DNA from: Spongiicolonus versatilis
Lineage (GTDB): Bacteria > Pseudomonadota > Gammaproteobacteria > Arenicellales > Spongiicolonaceae
Direction of reading: 5' to 3'
DNA: 5,824 nucleotides
NCBI GenBank assembly: GCA_028286165.1
Contig: JAPYMU010000163.1
Coordinates: 1-5,824 of the forward strand
In this document: piece by piece, positions 5,715 through 5,824 of the stretch
Position numbering within the stretch: position 1 is the first letter of the stretch
How the letters are laid out: every line of letters starts with the position of its first letter
Translations under genes and position numbers: made by a program
The notes under the pieces: model-generated
Told to the model about the DNA's origin: nothing
What the model saw: the letters and a program-made list of their open reading frames with translations, nothing else
Databases searched by the model: none

Positions 5715-5824
5715 ATGGAGCCGCACAGAGAAGACAACATCGGCCGCGCGGTTGCGGCGATTCTTTTTTCGGTGCTGGCGCTTTCCTTTGGCGATGCGGT
5801 GATTAAAAGTTTCAGCGTCGCTTT
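5715..5824 (+). CDS. EamA/DMT-family permease, N-terminal fragment (cut by window edge)
   Basis: Only 36 codons are visible, beginning MEPHREDNIGRA. A short polar N-terminus is followed by the start of a transmembrane helix with SVLALSFGDAVIKSFS. The pattern of a small residue, Asp and then Lys within the first helix (GDAVIK) is typical of drug/metabolite transporter proteins, which have ten membrane segments and about 290 residues. The substrate cannot be inferred. The gene is divergent from the minus-strand cluster across a 182-bp spacer. The ATG at 5715 fits the family start, but no SD precedes it. The call rests on one helix, so it is tentative. Confidence 0.6.
   Translation, partial: MEPHREDNIGRAVAAILFSVLALSFGDAVIKSFSVA

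Overview
The window looks like chromosomal DNA of a free-living or host-associated heterotrophic bacterium, most likely a Pseudomonadota member. The evidence is a periplasmic TRAP solute-binding protein with a classical Sec signal, an AI-2E/PerM-type membrane protein, an amidase-signature enzyme, an EamA-type permease, dense gene packing and clear Shine-Dalgarno (SD) sites. Most of it is strongly GC-rich (one sampled 60-base line in the AI-2E gene is about 77% G+C). Two genes, a DUF429 protein and an HsdR_N-type nuclease-like protein, are visibly poorer in G+C (sampled lines about 43-52%). I cannot place the organism more precisely.

Layout. Positions 1-455 (minus) hold the N-terminal 151 residues of a DctP-family TRAP solute-binding protein that runs off the left edge. 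It is divergent from a plus-strand alpha/beta-hydrolase (about 531-1316). The hydrolase converges on a four-gene minus-strand cluster that reads, in transcription order: HsdR_N-type nuclease-like protein (5532-4447), AI-2E family transporter (4450-3404), amidase (3393-1978, or 3429-1978) and DUF429 protein (1948-1343). A good sigma70-like promoter lies upstream of the first gene at 5588-5616. A 182-bp divergent spacer then leads to the first 36 codons of an EamA/DMT permease (5715 onward, plus) that leaves the right edge. There is no gene-free stretch over 300 bases, and I saw no tRNA, rRNA, CRISPR array or insertion sequence.

How the genes may work together. The four minus-strand genes look like one transcription unit: a 4-base ATGA overlap joins the first two, an SD that overlaps the preceding stop codon joins the second and third, and about 29 bases separate the last two. 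Their functions do not form an obvious pathway. A transporter and an amidase, both ordinary metabolic genes, are bracketed by two compositionally distinct predicted nuclease-fold proteins. The simplest reading is separate acquisition of the two nuclease-like genes into a metabolic operon; a functional connection is possible but unproven. The most unusual nucleotide-level signal is a 23-bp translation-initiation region shared at 21/23 positions by the unrelated DctP and DUF429 genes. Beside it, the DctP leader has a 25-nt stretch made only of C and A.
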